From NCBI RefSeq assembly GCF_947502895.1, contig NZ_CANNBM010000006.1, forward strand, positions 84,121 through 148,120: a stretch of 64,000 nt of DNA. Direction: 5' to 3'. The notes below the pieces were generated by a model. It made no database searches, was not told the origin of the DNA, and was given only the letters and a program-made list of their open reading frames with translations. Positions 49,761 to 58,922 of this stretch are shown piece after piece (the stretch's first letter is position 1; each line of letters starts with the position of its first letter). The translations under genes were made by a program, and so were the position numbers. The stretch comes from an uncultured Sulfitobacter sp. Its GTDB lineage: Bacteria; Pseudomonadota; Alphaproteobacteria; Rhodobacterales; Rhodobacteraceae.

Positions 49761-50380
49761 TGCACGTTTTGCGACATGACATTCCATATGCGGCGGCTGG
49801 TCAGGCTATTGGCCTTTTGGGCGGCTCGTTTGATCCTGCCCATGCGGGACACGCCCATATCACGCGGGAGGCGCTCAAGCGGTTCGGGCTGGATCAGGTT
49901 TGGTGGTTGGTAAGCCCCGGTAATCCGTTGAAATCACACGGCCCTGCACCTATCGCTGACAGATTGGCCCAAGCGCGTGCTGTTATGGCCCATCCGCGTG
50001 TACGCGTGACTGCGATCGAGGCGCGGCTGGGCACCAGATATACGGCGCAGACGCTGCGGGGGCTTCAGCGGCTCTACCCTGCGCAACGGTTCGTATGGTT
50101 GATGGGTGCGGATAATCTGGCGCAGTTCCACCTTTGGCAAGACTGGCAGGACATCGCGCAGCGTGTGCCACTGGGAATTATCGCACGCCCCGGCCAGCGG
50201 ATATCAGCACGGATGAGCAGGGCAGCAACCCTTTATGCACCCTACCGTATTGCGGGGCAGAGCAGCCGCCAACTGGCACATGCAGATGCCCCCGCATGGT
50301 GTTTTATAAATGTGCCTATGATGGATGTCTCATCCTCTGCCATTCGCGCCGCAGGCGGATGGTCAGCGCAGACGCGCTGA
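49760..50380 (+). CDS. nadD: Nicotinate-nucleotide adenylyltransferase
   Basis: It joins ATP and nicotinate mononucleotide to deamido-NAD+, the substrate of nadE also encoded in this window. A 206-residue nucleotidyltransferase with the HxGH motif in LLGGSFDPAHAGHAHITREAL (stated in parts: GGSFDP and HAGH), LVSPGNPLK, the LMGADNLAQFHLW segment and the C-terminal ISSTxxR equivalent DVSSSAIRA. I chose the ATG at 49760; a TTG frame extension to 49712 is less likely. Its 3' end overlaps the convergent transporter pseudogene by 18 bases. Confidence 0.93.
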   Translation: MHVLRHDIPYAAAGQAIGLLGGSFDPAHAGHAHITREALKRFGLDQVWWLVSPGNPLKSHGPAPIADRLAQARAVMAHPRVRVTAIEARLGTRYTAQTLRGLQRLYPAQRFVWLMGADNLAQFHLWQDWQDIAQRVPLGIIARPGQRISARMSRAATLYAPYRIAGQSSRQLAHADAPAWCFINVPMMDVSSSAIRAAGGWSAQTR

Positions 50381-51187
50381 CGCAAGACCTGCCGCGAGGA
50401 TCACAATCAGGCCTGTCCAAGTCCAGACATCGGGCAGATCGCCAAATAATATCCAGCCAAACCCTACTGCTGCGACAAGCTGGAAATAGACCAGCGGGGC
50501 CAGCCGTGTGGCAGGTGCCAAAACTTAGGCATAAAGCAATAGAAGGTTTCCAAGCATCGAGCAAAGCGCCGAAGTAGTGGTAAGCACAGCAACAGCGGGC
50601 GAAAAGGCGGGCATGTTGGCCAGACCAAAAGGCAGCAAAAGCAGCGCCGCGATAACGAGCTGTGTAAACGTCAACGCGAGCGGCGTGCCGAGACCACCCA
50701 GCCAGCGCGACATCGTTAGAAATATCCCGTAGCATGTACCCGCAGTCATGGCCCATAAGACGCCCGTGCTGGCCCCCATGCCGGGCCGTACCACAATCAA
50801 TACGCCGATAAAGCCCATGATAATCAATGCCGAACGCATTCTGGTCACGGGTTCACGCAGAAAAATCACGGCCAGCACATAGCTGATGAGCGGCCCGATG
50901 AAGAAAGCGGCAAAGACCGTGGCAAGCTCTTCTACCTGCAGGGCCATCTGGATGCTGCTGATCCCACAGGCCAGCACGCCAGCGCGCAGCCAAATGCGCC
51001 AATCGCGTAAAAGGGTCCACGCGCTGCGGGGGACAAACGGCAGTATCAGAAGCGTTCCTACGAGGAATCGCGACCACGCGACAAAAATAGGTGCTGTTGC
51101 ATAAGAGCTGGTGAGCAGTTTCCCCGCGCTATCCCCTGCGGGAATAAGCGACATCGCCAAAAACATGATCAGGACCGCACGTTGCAT
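50363..51187 (-). pseudogene. EamA/DMT family transporter broken by an in-frame TAA
   Basis: The frame codes for a ten-helix drug/metabolite transporter, with two EamA repeats (FVAWSRFLVGTLLILP in the first, ALTFTQLVIAALLLLP in the second). After 220 codons a TAA at 50525-50527 ends it at LLLLYA. The same frame then continues for 53 more codons with typical EamA C-terminal sequence, including LAPATRLAPLVYFQL and LFGDLPDVWTW, and stops at 50363. A single CAA-to-TAA change would explain it. The truncated protein lacks the last two helices and is probably inactive. The rest of the frame is undamaged, so the mutation looks recent, or it may be a sequencing error. Confidence 0.85.
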
Positions 51188-51275
51188 GGATTGGGCGCTA
51201 TCATGCTGTGCAAATGGATGGAATGTGATTTATGGGAGCTTGTGACCAATGTCGGAATTAGGTTAACCCTAAGCT

Positions 51276-52772
51276 ATGGAAAGCACACTCTCACGACGGT
51301 TTTTTCTGGGATCGGCAGCGGCCGCTGGCCTGTTGGGCGCGCCTGCCGCATTTGCGTCTCCGCCGACGGCATCTCTCAGGCCTGTCTTGCGCGGGGAAGA
51401 TTTTTTCAAACGCGCGGTCCGAAATGTCGATGAAATTCTCGCAGAGGCAAAGCTGACTGGCAAAGTATCATTTGCGGTGAGCGATTTGGCCACATCCAAG
51501 GGTCTTGAGGCGCAGGATGCTACTACGGGCCGCCCCCCCGCGAGCGTGACAAAAGCCATCACGGCGCTTTATGCATTGGACGCGCTGGGCGCAGAGCACC
51601 GGTTCGAGACGCAGTTGATGGCGACGGGCGGCGTTACTAACGGCGAGATCAACGGTGATCTCATCCTTGTGGGGGGCAGTGACCCCACGCTTGATACCGA
51701 TACTTTGGCCCGCATGGCGGCCAATCTGAAAGAAGCAGGCATCACCGGTGTCAAAGGCGGGTTTCGGATTTTCGAGGCAGGGCTGCCCGTGTTGCCGCGC
51801 ATCGACCCCAAGCAACCCGATCAGGTGGGATACAACCCCGGTGTGTCGGGCCTCGCGCTTAATTACAACCGTGTCCATTTTGAGTGGAAACGCGCGAATG
51901 GAAAATATGCTGTAACGATGGAAGGGCGCACCGAGAAATACCGCCCTGCCGTGCGCATGGCTGTGATGCGCATCCGTGACCGCGCCAGCCCCGTCTATAC
52001 CTACGAGAGCAGTGGTGGAGTGGATGCCTGGACTGTAGCCCGCGGTGCCTTGGGGCGCGGCGGTTCGCGGTGGTTGCCTGTGCGCAAACCCGGCTTGTAC
52101 GCTGGCGAAGTTTTTCAAAGCCTTGCAGGCTCTCACGGTATCCGCCTTGGCGCACCAAAACCGATCGAAAGTTTGCCCGCAGGCGAAATTCTAGTGCGCC
52201 ACCAGAGCCAGAACCTGCGGCGTATTCTGCGGGACATGCTGAAATGGTCCACCAATCTTACGGCTGAAATGATGGGCCTTGCTGCGACGGCTGCGCAGGG
52301 GGGCAAGCCCGATAGTCTGCAAGCGTCGGCAGAAGCGATGAATGAATGGGCCCGTGCAAATCTGGGGATGAAGACGGTTGCGATGGTCGATCATTCAGGT
52401 CTGGGTGATGATAGCCGCGTGACGGCACAGGACATGGTGACAGCGCTGGTGGCGGTGCACAAAACAGGCTTGCGCGATATTCTGAAACCGATCGCAATGC
52501 GCGATGACAAACGTAAAGTGATACCGGATCATCCGATCAAAGTTGATGCCAAAACTGGTACACTGAATTTTGTGTCTTCGCTCGCGGGATACCTGACAGG
52601 CCCTGACGGCTCGGAGATGGCGTTCGCAATCTTTGCAGCTGATGAGGGGATTCGCGCCACGCTTTCGCGCGCCGAGCGCGAAGGACCGCCCGGTGGTGTC
52701 GCGTGGAACCGACGTGCAAAGCGTATGCAGCAACAATTGATAGAACGCTGGGGGGTGCTTTACGGCGCCTGA
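51276..52772 (+). CDS. dacB: D-alanyl-D-alanine carboxypeptidase/endopeptidase (PBP4, DacB)
   Basis: A 498-residue exported class C PBP that trims or opens peptidoglycan peptides. The signal peptide has a twin-Arg pattern (LSRRFFLGSAAAAG). The motifs are PASVTKAITALYALD (SxxK, about 90), KWSTNLTAEMM (SxN, about 325) and DAKTGTLNFVSSLAG (KTG, about 425). LVGGSDPTLDTD belongs to the PBP4 insert domain. Length is normal. It is divergent from the broken DMT transporter gene. Confidence 0.94.
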   Translation: MESTLSRRFFLGSAAAAGLLGAPAAFASPPTASLRPVLRGEDFFKRAVRNVDEILAEAKLTGKVSFAVSDLATSKGLEAQDATTGRPPASVTKAITALYALDALGAEHRFETQLMATGGVTNGEINGDLILVGGSDPTLDTDTLARMAANLKEAGITGVKGGFRIFEAGLPVLPRIDPKQPDQVGYNPGVSGLALNYNRVHFEWKRANGKYAVTMEGRTEKYRPAVRMAVMRIRDRASPVYTYESSGGVDAWTVARGALGRGGSRWLPVRKPGLYAGEVFQSLAGSHGIRLGAPKPIESLPAGEILVRHQSQNLRRILRDMLKWSTNLTAEMMGLAATAAQGGKPDSLQASAEAMNEWARANLGMKTVAMVDHSGLGDDSRVTAQDMVTALVAVHKTGLRDILKPIAMRDDKRKVIPDHPIKVDAKTGTLNFVSSLAGYLTGPDGSEMAFAIFAADEGIRATLSRAEREGPPGGVAWNRRAKRMQQQLIERWGVLYGA

Positions 52773-52835
52773 TCCTCGGTTCTTTTCGACCTAACCCAAC
52801 TGGGTTGGGCCCCTGCAACAGAATCCAAATAACAC

Positions 52836-53258
52836 TCAGGTCAGATGGCGCGCCCGCGCGCCGCGCTCGATGGCTGCGGCATGCAGACGGTCGATTTCCA
52901 GCTCATAGCGGATTTCTTCAAGAAGTCGCAGCTCCGTTTCCTCTAGGGTGCCGTCGGCGGCTGCGACATCACAAGCCAGCGCATAGGCTGTCTCGTTCAG
53001 GCGGTGGGGCAGGGCCTCTTTAATGAGGCCAAACAGAGCGTCCAGCCCGTCTTCTTGTTCAAACAGGTCGAACACCATCTGGCTCACTGTCTTGATCCGG
53101 TCCAGATCAAAGTCGGCAAAGATCGGCAGCAGGTTCACGGCGGCCTGTATCTTGATCAATTCGGTTGTGCCGATATCCTCGTCGGAGGCGGAAACAGCGA
53201 TCATCACGGCCACAAGACAGTCTTGGGCGCTCAGCGCGAGGGAGGGGTTGTTGGGCAT
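52836..53258 (-). CDS. TerB-like (tellurite resistance TerB/DjlA N-domain) protein
   Basis: A 140-residue all-helical acidic protein. It carries CLVAVMIAVSASDEDIGTTE near the start and later CDVAAADGTLEETELRLLEE, the two Asp-rich repeats of TerB-type domains that may bind metal. The function in Rhodobacterales is unknown and does not require tellurite. The ATG at 53258 is preceded by AAAGGAAT. The frame is open far upstream but runs antisense to lysS. It is divergent from lysS. Confidence 0.82.
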   Translation of the reverse strand: MPNNPSLALSAQDCLVAVMIAVSASDEDIGTTELIKIQAAVNLLPIFADFDLDRIKTVSQMVFDLFEQEDGLDALFGLIKEALPHRLNETAYALACDVAAADGTLEETELRLLEEIRYELEIDRLHAAAIERGARARHLT

Positions 53259-53378
53259 GGGGGCATTCCTTTGCGCGCTTCGGTTGTGGTGCAGATTATT
53301 GACGGCAGCACCCTTGCGCAATAGATGAAGCCCAGCGGTGCAACATGGTGCCGCGCATTTATTTTCGGGAAGTTTGAT

Positions 53379-54956
53379 ATGTCTGAGATGCGGGATGCAG
53401 CAATGCAGAGCAAAGCGTGGCCCTTTGAAGAAGCGCGCCGCCTGCTCAAACGTTATCAGGGTAAAGCGCCCGAGAAGGGATATGTGTTGTTCGAGACGGG
53501 GTATGGTCCGTCGGGTTTGCCGCATATTGGCACCTTTGGTGAGGTGGCGCGTACCACGATGATCCGCCGTGCTTTTGAAGCGATCAGCGACATTCCAACG
53601 CGTCTGGTGTGTTTTTCCGATGATCTGGACGGGATGCGCAAAGTGCCAAGCAATGTGCCTAACCCCGAGGTTTTGACACAGCATTTGCAGCGCCCGTTGA
53701 CCTCGGTGCCCGATCCGTTCGGAGAGTTCGAGAGCTTTGGCCATCACAATAACGCCATGCTGCGTAGGTTCCTCGACACGTTCGGGTTCGAGTATGAGTT
53801 TATCTCGGCCACGGAATTTTATCGCACGGGTCAGTTTGATGAAATTCTGATGCGCGCCGCCGAGAAGTACGACGAGATCATGGCGGTCATGTTGAAATCC
53901 CTGCGCGAAGAGCGGCGTCAGACCTATTCGATCTTTTTGCCCATCCACCCCGAAAGCGGGCGTGTGATGTATGTGCCGATGAAAAAGGTCGATGCAAAAG
54001 CGGGTACGATCACGTTCGATACCGAAGATGGGGAAGAAATGACTTTGCCCGTAACAGGTGGCAACGTGAAGTTGCAGTGGAAGCCGGATTTTGGCGCACG
54101 CTGGGCCGCTTTGGGTGTCGATTTCGAGATGTATGGCAAGGACCACAGCACTAATACGCCGATTTACGACTCAATCTGCCGTATCTTGGGCGCACGCGCG
54201 CCTGAGCATTTTAGTTATGAGTTGTTTTTGGATCAGGACGGTCACAAGATTTCCAAGACGTCGGGCAATGGCCTTTCGATTGACGAGTGGTTGACCTACG
54301 CCAGCTCGGAATCGCTTTCATATTTTATGTATCTAAAGCCCAAGACCGCAAAGCGCATGTATTTCGACGTGATTCCGAAGGCTGTGGATGAATACCATCA
54401 ACAGCTGCGTGCTTATGAGACGCAAGACCTCAAGGCGCAGCTGAACAACCCCGTTTGGCACATCCACGGGGGCGATGTGCCGAAATCGGATATGGTGGTA
54501 CCTTTCTCGATGTTGCTGAACCTTGCATCGGTTTCTTCTGCTGAGGACAAGGCGCAGTTGTGGGGCTTTATCCAACGCTACGCACCCGACGCCACGCCCG
54601 AGACAAACCCTAGTATGGATGCAGCAGCAGGGTATGCCGTGCGCTATTACAATGACTTTGTGAAGCCTGCCAAAACCTTCCGCACGCCCAGTGATCTCGA
54701 GCGGGAGGCATTGGAAGACCTGCGCGCGCGCCTGGCGGTCTGGGACGGAGGGCTGGATGCAGAGGCGTTGCAGTCTGAGGTTTTTGCCTGTGGTCGTGAA
54801 CGGTTCGATCCGCTGCGCGACTGGTTCACAGCACTGTACGAAGTGTTGCTGGGGGCATCCCAGGGGCCACGGTTTGGCGGCTTCATCGCACTATATGGTG
54901 TGGACGAAACCATTGCGCTGATTGATGCAGCCCTTGCAGGTAAGCTGACAGACTAA
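53379..54956 (+). CDS. lysS: Lysine-tRNA ligase, class I
   Basis: It charges tRNA-Lys. This is the archaeal-type class I form of 525 residues, which many alphaproteobacteria use instead of the class II enzyme. The HIGH motif lies in GPSGLPHIGTFGE (about 45) and the KMSKS motif is KISKTSGNGLS (about 290). LVCFSDDLDGMRKVP and YGKDHSTNTPIYD are class I LysRS specific. The ATG at 53379 follows GGGAAG by 6 bases; in-frame ATGs upstream and at 53388 are alternatives. Confidence 0.95.
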   Translation: MSEMRDAAMQSKAWPFEEARRLLKRYQGKAPEKGYVLFETGYGPSGLPHIGTFGEVARTTMIRRAFEAISDIPTRLVCFSDDLDGMRKVPSNVPNPEVLTQHLQRPLTSVPDPFGEFESFGHHNNAMLRRFLDTFGFEYEFISATEFYRTGQFDEILMRAAEKYDEIMAVMLKSLREERRQTYSIFLPIHPESGRVMYVPMKKVDAKAGTITFDTEDGEEMTLPVTGGNVKLQWKPDFGARWAALGVDFEMYGKDHSTNTPIYDSICRILGARAPEHFSYELFLDQDGHKISKTSGNGLSIDEWLTYASSESLSYFMYLKPKTAKRMYFDVIPKAVDEYHQQLRAYETQDLKAQLNNPVWHIHGGDVPKSDMVVPFSMLLNLASVSSAEDKAQLWGFIQRYAPDATPETNPSMDAAAGYAVRYYNDFVKPAKTFRTPSDLEREALEDLRARLAVWDGGLDAEALQSEVFACGRERFDPLRDWFTALYEVLLGASQGPRFGGFIALYGVDETIALIDAALAGKLTD

Positions 54957-55021
54957 GCGATTTCTTGCCCTTTGGCCGTTGCGGTATAGGTTTTATTGCA
55001 ACGGTAAAGTGGGAGAATGCG

Positions 55022-55423
55022 ATGAACAGGTTTGTTATGGCGGCAGTTCTTGTCGCCGCAGGTGCGCTGGGCGCACAGGCGCAGGACGCGGATATTCGCG
55101 GTACAATCAACCAGCAATTCGAAGCTTTCAAGCTGGACGATTTTGCGACAGCATTCACATTTGCCAGCCCGTCGTTGCAGAATTTCTTTCAGACGCCCGA
55201 AAATTTTGGCCGAATGGTTACGCAAGGCTATCCGATGGTGTGGCGGCCCGCGCAGGTCGATTATTTGGAACTGCGCCAGGAGGGCAGCACTTATTGGCAA
55301 AAAGTGCAGATCACCGATGTGGACGGGCGTCTGCATTATCTTGAATACCGCATGCAGCAAACCCCCGAAGGCTGGCGGATCAACGGGGTGCAGATCCTCG
55401 ACGCACCAGGTGCATCTGTCTGA
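55022..55423 (+). CDS. DUF4864 family exported protein
   Basis: A 133-residue protein with a signal peptide (about 1-21, cleaved after AQAQ). The mature part begins DIRGTINQQFEAFKLDDFAT and carries AFTFASPSLQNFF and PTGY-like GYPMVWRPAQVDY, the DUF4864 pattern, which resembles an NTF2-like cone fold. No catalytic residues are established for this family. It starts 65 bases after lysS in the same direction. Function unknown. Confidence 0.8.
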   Translation: MNRFVMAAVLVAAGALGAQAQDADIRGTINQQFEAFKLDDFATAFTFASPSLQNFFQTPENFGRMVTQGYPMVWRPAQVDYLELRQEGSTYWQKVQITDVDGRLHYLEYRMQQTPEGWRINGVQILDAPGASV

Positions 55424-55529
55424 GTGTGCAACGGCACCGTCACGGTGGTATAGTCCGCCCTTAACCTCGTGTTGATATTTCCCGATGCTTGTCCGGCAGT
55501 TGCGCCGGAGACGCGCGAAAGGGATATAT

Positions 55530-57824
55530 ATGAGCACGGCAATCAACAGCCTCAATCAACTGACACCTGCCCCCTATTCTGAAGGGTTGGCGGCATACTC
55601 AAGCGGGGACGGCACACCCGGATCGCCAAGCTATGCCACAAGCGGCAACGGCGCTTATGTGCCGGCAGATCAGGATTTTGGCGGTGCGCTGGAAATCCTC
55701 AAGACCGACAGCACGCAGCGCCTGCGCTATACTGGCCAGACCCCAATTGTGCCGGGATGCTATCTGCAGATTAAAGTGCGGCTGAAAGCGGTGAGTGGTA
55801 ATCTGCCCTCGGTGCGGATTGCGGCCTACGCGGCGCAATCCAATGGAAACGCGGTGGCCGGTGTTGTGACGCAGGGTCCGACGACGGCGCTCACGACCTA
55901 TGGCGAAGTGGTGGAAGTGAGTGCGATCGTCGGAATTGGCAACCGTGCTGGCGTTGATATGGTCTGGGGGGTTAACGCGGACTACGGGCATTTCGGAATC
56001 GATCTGATTGGCCAAAACGGCGGCGTGGTGCGCGTCGATGATATTGAGATCAACGATGTCTCGGCTCTGTTTCTCGGTGATATTGTCGCGACGATTGATG
56101 TGCGCGATTATGGCGCTATCGGTGACGGTGTGACCGACGATACTGCCGCTTTTGAGGCCGCGAACAGTGCAGCAAACGATCGTACGGTGTTGATACCAGC
56201 GGGGACGTTCCGCCTGAATGGCAACGTGACCTTTGATACCCCTACAAAATTCGAAGGCACGGTGAGCATGCCCACCGATGCGATCTTGCTGCTGCGTCAG
56301 AACTTTGATCTGCCCAATTATATTCAGGCTTTTGACAACGAAGAACTGGCTTTTCGTAAGGCATTTCAAGCGTTGCTGAACAACTCCGACCATGAATCAC
56401 TGGATTTAGGCGGGCGTAAGGTCGCTTTGACGGGGCCGATCGACATGCAGGCAGCGGTGGCAAATCGTACGCGCTATGAGACACGGCGGGCGATTCACAA
56501 CGGGCAGCTGATCGCGCTCACGGGTGGTGATTGGGCCACTACCAGCGTGACCGCAAGAGCTACGTATAGTGCCAACAATCCGCGGACCCTGACCAATGTG
56601 GCGAATATTGCGAATATTCCGATCGGCAGTCATGTGGCCGGCGCGGGTGTTGGCCGCGAAATCTACGTGCGGGGAAAGAACGTCGCGCGGGGTGAACTGA
56701 CGTTGAACGGCCCGCTTTATGATGCTGAAGGCACCCAGAACTTTGTCTTCAGCCGTTTCAAATACATGCTGGATTTCAGCGGGTTCGACGTATTTGCCAA
56801 ATTCATCATCCACAACGTTGAATTTCAGTGCCAAGAGCTGTGCAGCGGCATAATGCTGGCTGGGGCAGGTACTATTTTCACCATCCGCGACTGCTTTATC
56901 ACCACGCCGAAGGATCGGGGGATTACCTCGATGGGGGGCGGGTGTCAGGGGATGTTCATCGAACGCTGCCAATTCCTGTCGGCCGAGAATGATTTGCCTG
57001 TCTCGCAGCGTAGTACAATCGCACTGAACGTGAACGCCAATGATGTGAAGTTGCGCAATTGCAGGGCCGAGCGTTTCCGCCACTTTGCAGTGATGACGGG
57101 GCAAAACCATCTGATCGTTGGGAACCACTTTTTTCAAGGTGATACAATTAATGGCGGCATTCGATCGGCGGGTGTTGTGTTGGCGGAGGCCTATGCGTCG
57201 TGCGTCTTCAGCCAGAACTATGTGGATAACGCATTTTTTGAATGGACCAATGAACGCGATCCAAGCCCAGCGTTCTCGGGTGGTTTTTCGTTCAGTTCGC
57301 TTGATATCACCAGCAATGTGTTTTTGTCCGGCGCTGTGGCGACGAGCTTTAGTTATCTGGTGGTCAAGCCATACGGGGCGGGGCACTTTATCAATGGCTT
57401 GAATGTATCGGGCAACCGCTTTCGCAGCATCAACGGTTTTGTGGAGCGGGTGGAGCGGGTGGACACCAGTTTTGGCGATCTGAACTACACGCGCATGCGC
57501 AATGTGCGGTTTGAGGGCAACTCCTTCCATGGGGTCAGCAGACCTGTCGCCAACCCGCATTTGATCGAGTTTCAGCAAAACGCGGATGCACAGACTTGGG
57601 TGGTCCCTACAGGACCGGGGCTGCCGTTTGAGGCGCGCTCGCTAAGTGTGGATGCAGTGGTTGTTCGGGGCGGGGTGCGTAACGGGGCCAACGCGTTGAA
57701 TTATGATAACCCGTTCGTGCGAGCCCAACAGGGCCCCACAGCCGATCAAGTGCATGTCGTTTGGTCAGAGCCGGTTCGTGGCAAGATTGCCGTGACCGTG
57801 CGAATGGACAATGATGTGGTCTAG
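55530..57824 (+). CDS. Large beta-helix protein with pectate_lyase_3/tail-spike-like domain
   Basis: A 764-residue protein. Residues about 1-185 form a beta-rich carbohydrate-binding-like N-terminal part. Near 190 the motif VRDYGAIGDGVTDDTAAFEA appears, which marks pectate_lyase_3 right-handed beta-helix proteins such as phage tail spikes, alginate epimerases and GH28-like lyases. Long stretches of NxxF and GN-rich coils follow (CQFLSAEND, NYVDNAFFEW). No signal peptide is seen, so export would need a type I or other route. The site GAAAGGGA precedes the ATG. No phage structural genes lie near, which argues against prophage. A role in polysaccharide modification is inferred. Confidence 0.75.
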   Translation: MSTAINSLNQLTPAPYSEGLAAYSSGDGTPGSPSYATSGNGAYVPADQDFGGALEILKTDSTQRLRYTGQTPIVPGCYLQIKVRLKAVSGNLPSVRIAAYAAQSNGNAVAGVVTQGPTTALTTYGEVVEVSAIVGIGNRAGVDMVWGVNADYGHFGIDLIGQNGGVVRVDDIEINDVSALFLGDIVATIDVRDYGAIGDGVTDDTAAFEAANSAANDRTVLIPAGTFRLNGNVTFDTPTKFEGTVSMPTDAILLLRQNFDLPNYIQAFDNEELAFRKAFQALLNNSDHESLDLGGRKVALTGPIDMQAAVANRTRYETRRAIHNGQLIALTGGDWATTSVTARATYSANNPRTLTNVANIANIPIGSHVAGAGVGREIYVRGKNVARGELTLNGPLYDAEGTQNFVFSRFKYMLDFSGFDVFAKFIIHNVEFQCQELCSGIMLAGAGTIFTIRDCFITTPKDRGITSMGGGCQGMFIERCQFLSAENDLPVSQRSTIALNVNANDVKLRNCRAERFRHFAVMTGQNHLIVGNHFFQGDTINGGIRSAGVVLAEAYASCVFSQNYVDNAFFEWTNERDPSPAFSGGFSFSSLDITSNVFLSGAVATSFSYLVVKPYGAGHFINGLNVSGNRFRSINGFVERVERVDTSFGDLNYTRMRNVRFEGNSFHGVSRPVANPHLIEFQQNADAQTWVVPTGPGLPFEARSLSVDAVVVRGGVRNGANALNYDNPFVRAQQGPTADQVHVVWSEPVRGKIAVTVRMDNDVV

Positions 57825-57831
57825 AATCAAG

Positions 57832-57855
57832 GGCTTCGGCGGAAACGCCGGAGCC
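57832..57855. terminator. Bidirectional hairpin between converging genes
   Basis: GGCTTCGGCG, a GAAA tetraloop and CGCCGGAGCC form a 10-bp stem with one G-U pair. It lies 8 bases after the stop of the beta-helix gene and 5 bases before the stop of the opposite gene. There is no long U tract on either side, so efficiency is uncertain. Confidence 0.7.
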
Positions 57856-57859
57856 ATCC

Positions 57860-58537
57860 CTAGAATTCCCGCCAGATGCCGATCTTGAGCGCGCTATTGC
57901 CGAGATCGCCGATTTGGCTTTCTGATCCGATCTGCACGCGGAATTTTGCATCCCGCGGTGTAAATACAACGGAAGGGGCGATGGTGGCGATGCCTTTGCC
58001 ATCTACATGCGCGGTATACAGTTGCAGTATACCAGAAGTTACATCAGAGAAATTGACGCCAATCGTTGTGTCAATTTTGGTGACATGCAGCTCGTGGGTA
58101 AGGTCCCACACGATAGCGCCTTCCACTGTTACCCAGCCTGATTTCTCGCCCCACGTCATGCCGCGCCCCCATGTGAGGCCAGTTCTGATGTGGGGCAGGG
58201 TTTCATCGCCGATCCAGCCGACGCCTGCCCCGATTTCATAGGCGAGTTTTGAGGGCCTGTCGGGGGACCCGATCGCGCGTCTGAATGATAACGTGATATA
58301 GCCGCCGTCTGGCGAATTCTGGAGGCGGGCCATACCGATATCCGCGACCAAAGTAGTCTTGTCTGTCAGGCCATACTCCAGAAATGTCGTTGCAGCGGTT
58401 TCGAGATTATAGGTTGATGCGAAAGAAACGGCGCTGAATGTGCTGCCTTTTTCGCGTAGCCAAGGCCCGGCAAGGGCGGACTGTGCAAGACAGAGACAAA
58501 TCAAAACGGGGATGAGGCGGTATAACACGTGGGGCAA
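57860..58537 (-). CDS. Unknown outer-membrane beta-barrel-like protein
   Basis: A 225-residue protein with a clear signal peptide (about 1-23, ALAGPW). The mature chain alternates polar and hydrophobic residues in strands such as GSTFSAVSFASTYNL, TTLVADIGMARL, SKLAYEIGAGVGWIGD and GWVTVEGAIVWDL, and ends in IGIWREF with a C-terminal aromatic Phe. This is the pattern of a small outer-membrane barrel recognised by the BAM machinery. I do not recognise the family. The hairpin at 57832 ends the gene. Confidence 0.7.
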   Translation of the reverse strand: MPHVLYRLIPVLICLCLAQSALAGPWLREKGSTFSAVSFASTYNLETAATTFLEYGLTDKTTLVADIGMARLQNSPDGGYITLSFRRAIGSPDRPSKLAYEIGAGVGWIGDETLPHIRTGLTWGRGMTWGEKSGWVTVEGAIVWDLTHELHVTKIDTTIGVNFSDVTSGILQLYTAHVDGKGIATIAPSVVFTPRDAKFRVQIGSESQIGDLGNSALKIGIWREF

Positions 58538-58595
58538 AACTCCTGCCCCTATTCTTGATTAATACCAGTTAATAAACAGTTACTGAACAACGCAG

Positions 58596-58623
58596 AAAGG
58601 CCCAGACAGATGTCTGGACCTTT
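58596..58623 (-). terminator. Likely terminator of the small membrane protein gene
   Basis: On the minus strand AAAGGTCCAGACA, a short loop and TGTCTGGGCCTTT form a stem with one mismatch, ending in TTTCTG. It lies about 18 bases after the stop of the gene at 58642. Confidence 0.75.
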
Positions 58624-58641
58624 CGAATAATGTGCTGTTGA

Positions 58642-58827
58642 TTATGCGCGCACGGTGCCTCCACGTGGACCGGCAATCAGCCAGACGATAAAACCAGCGA
58701 TTGGGAACAGCACAATCCCGAGGGTCCAGAGAATTTTCCGGATGCCGGAAATGGGTGCAGTGAACACCTGAAAGATCGCGTAAATGCTTGCCACCAAGAC
58801 CAGTGCGCCGATGAGACCATATTCCAT
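58642..58827 (-). CDS. Small membrane protein with PLDc_N domain
   Basis: A 61-residue protein with two membrane segments (about 5-22 and 33-53) separated by a short basic loop (SGIRKIL). The second part FPIAGFIVWLIAGPRG is the phospholipase-D-nuclease N-terminal (PLDc_N) pattern seen in many stand-alone small inner-membrane proteins. An AAGGAGAATTG site precedes the ATG, and a terminator follows, so it is a single-gene unit. Function unknown. Confidence 0.85.
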   Translation of the reverse strand: MEYGLIGALVLVASIYAIFQVFTAPISGIRKILWTLGIVLFPIAGFIVWLIAGPRGGTVRA

Positions 58828-58922
58828 TTCAATTCTCCTTGTTTATCTCTTTGTCACGGTCTCAACTGATATCTGCTGTGATTGGTTCCGACTTTTTTCA
58901 CAATACGGCGCGAGGATGACCA

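Noticed and set aside
52836..54146. A long minus-strand frame across the TerB-like gene and lysS
   Set aside because: Only the last 140 codons (from 53258) code for a recognisable protein; the rest is antisense to lysS and lacks any domain.
58561..58576. AATACCAGTTAATAAA before the outer-membrane barrel gene, resembling the RutR-type site before preT (13 of 16 bases)
   Set aside because: The two half-sites are poorly symmetric and the core TGGT/TGAT is lost, and the target gene has no evident link to pyrimidines. An AT-rich promoter can give such a match by chance.
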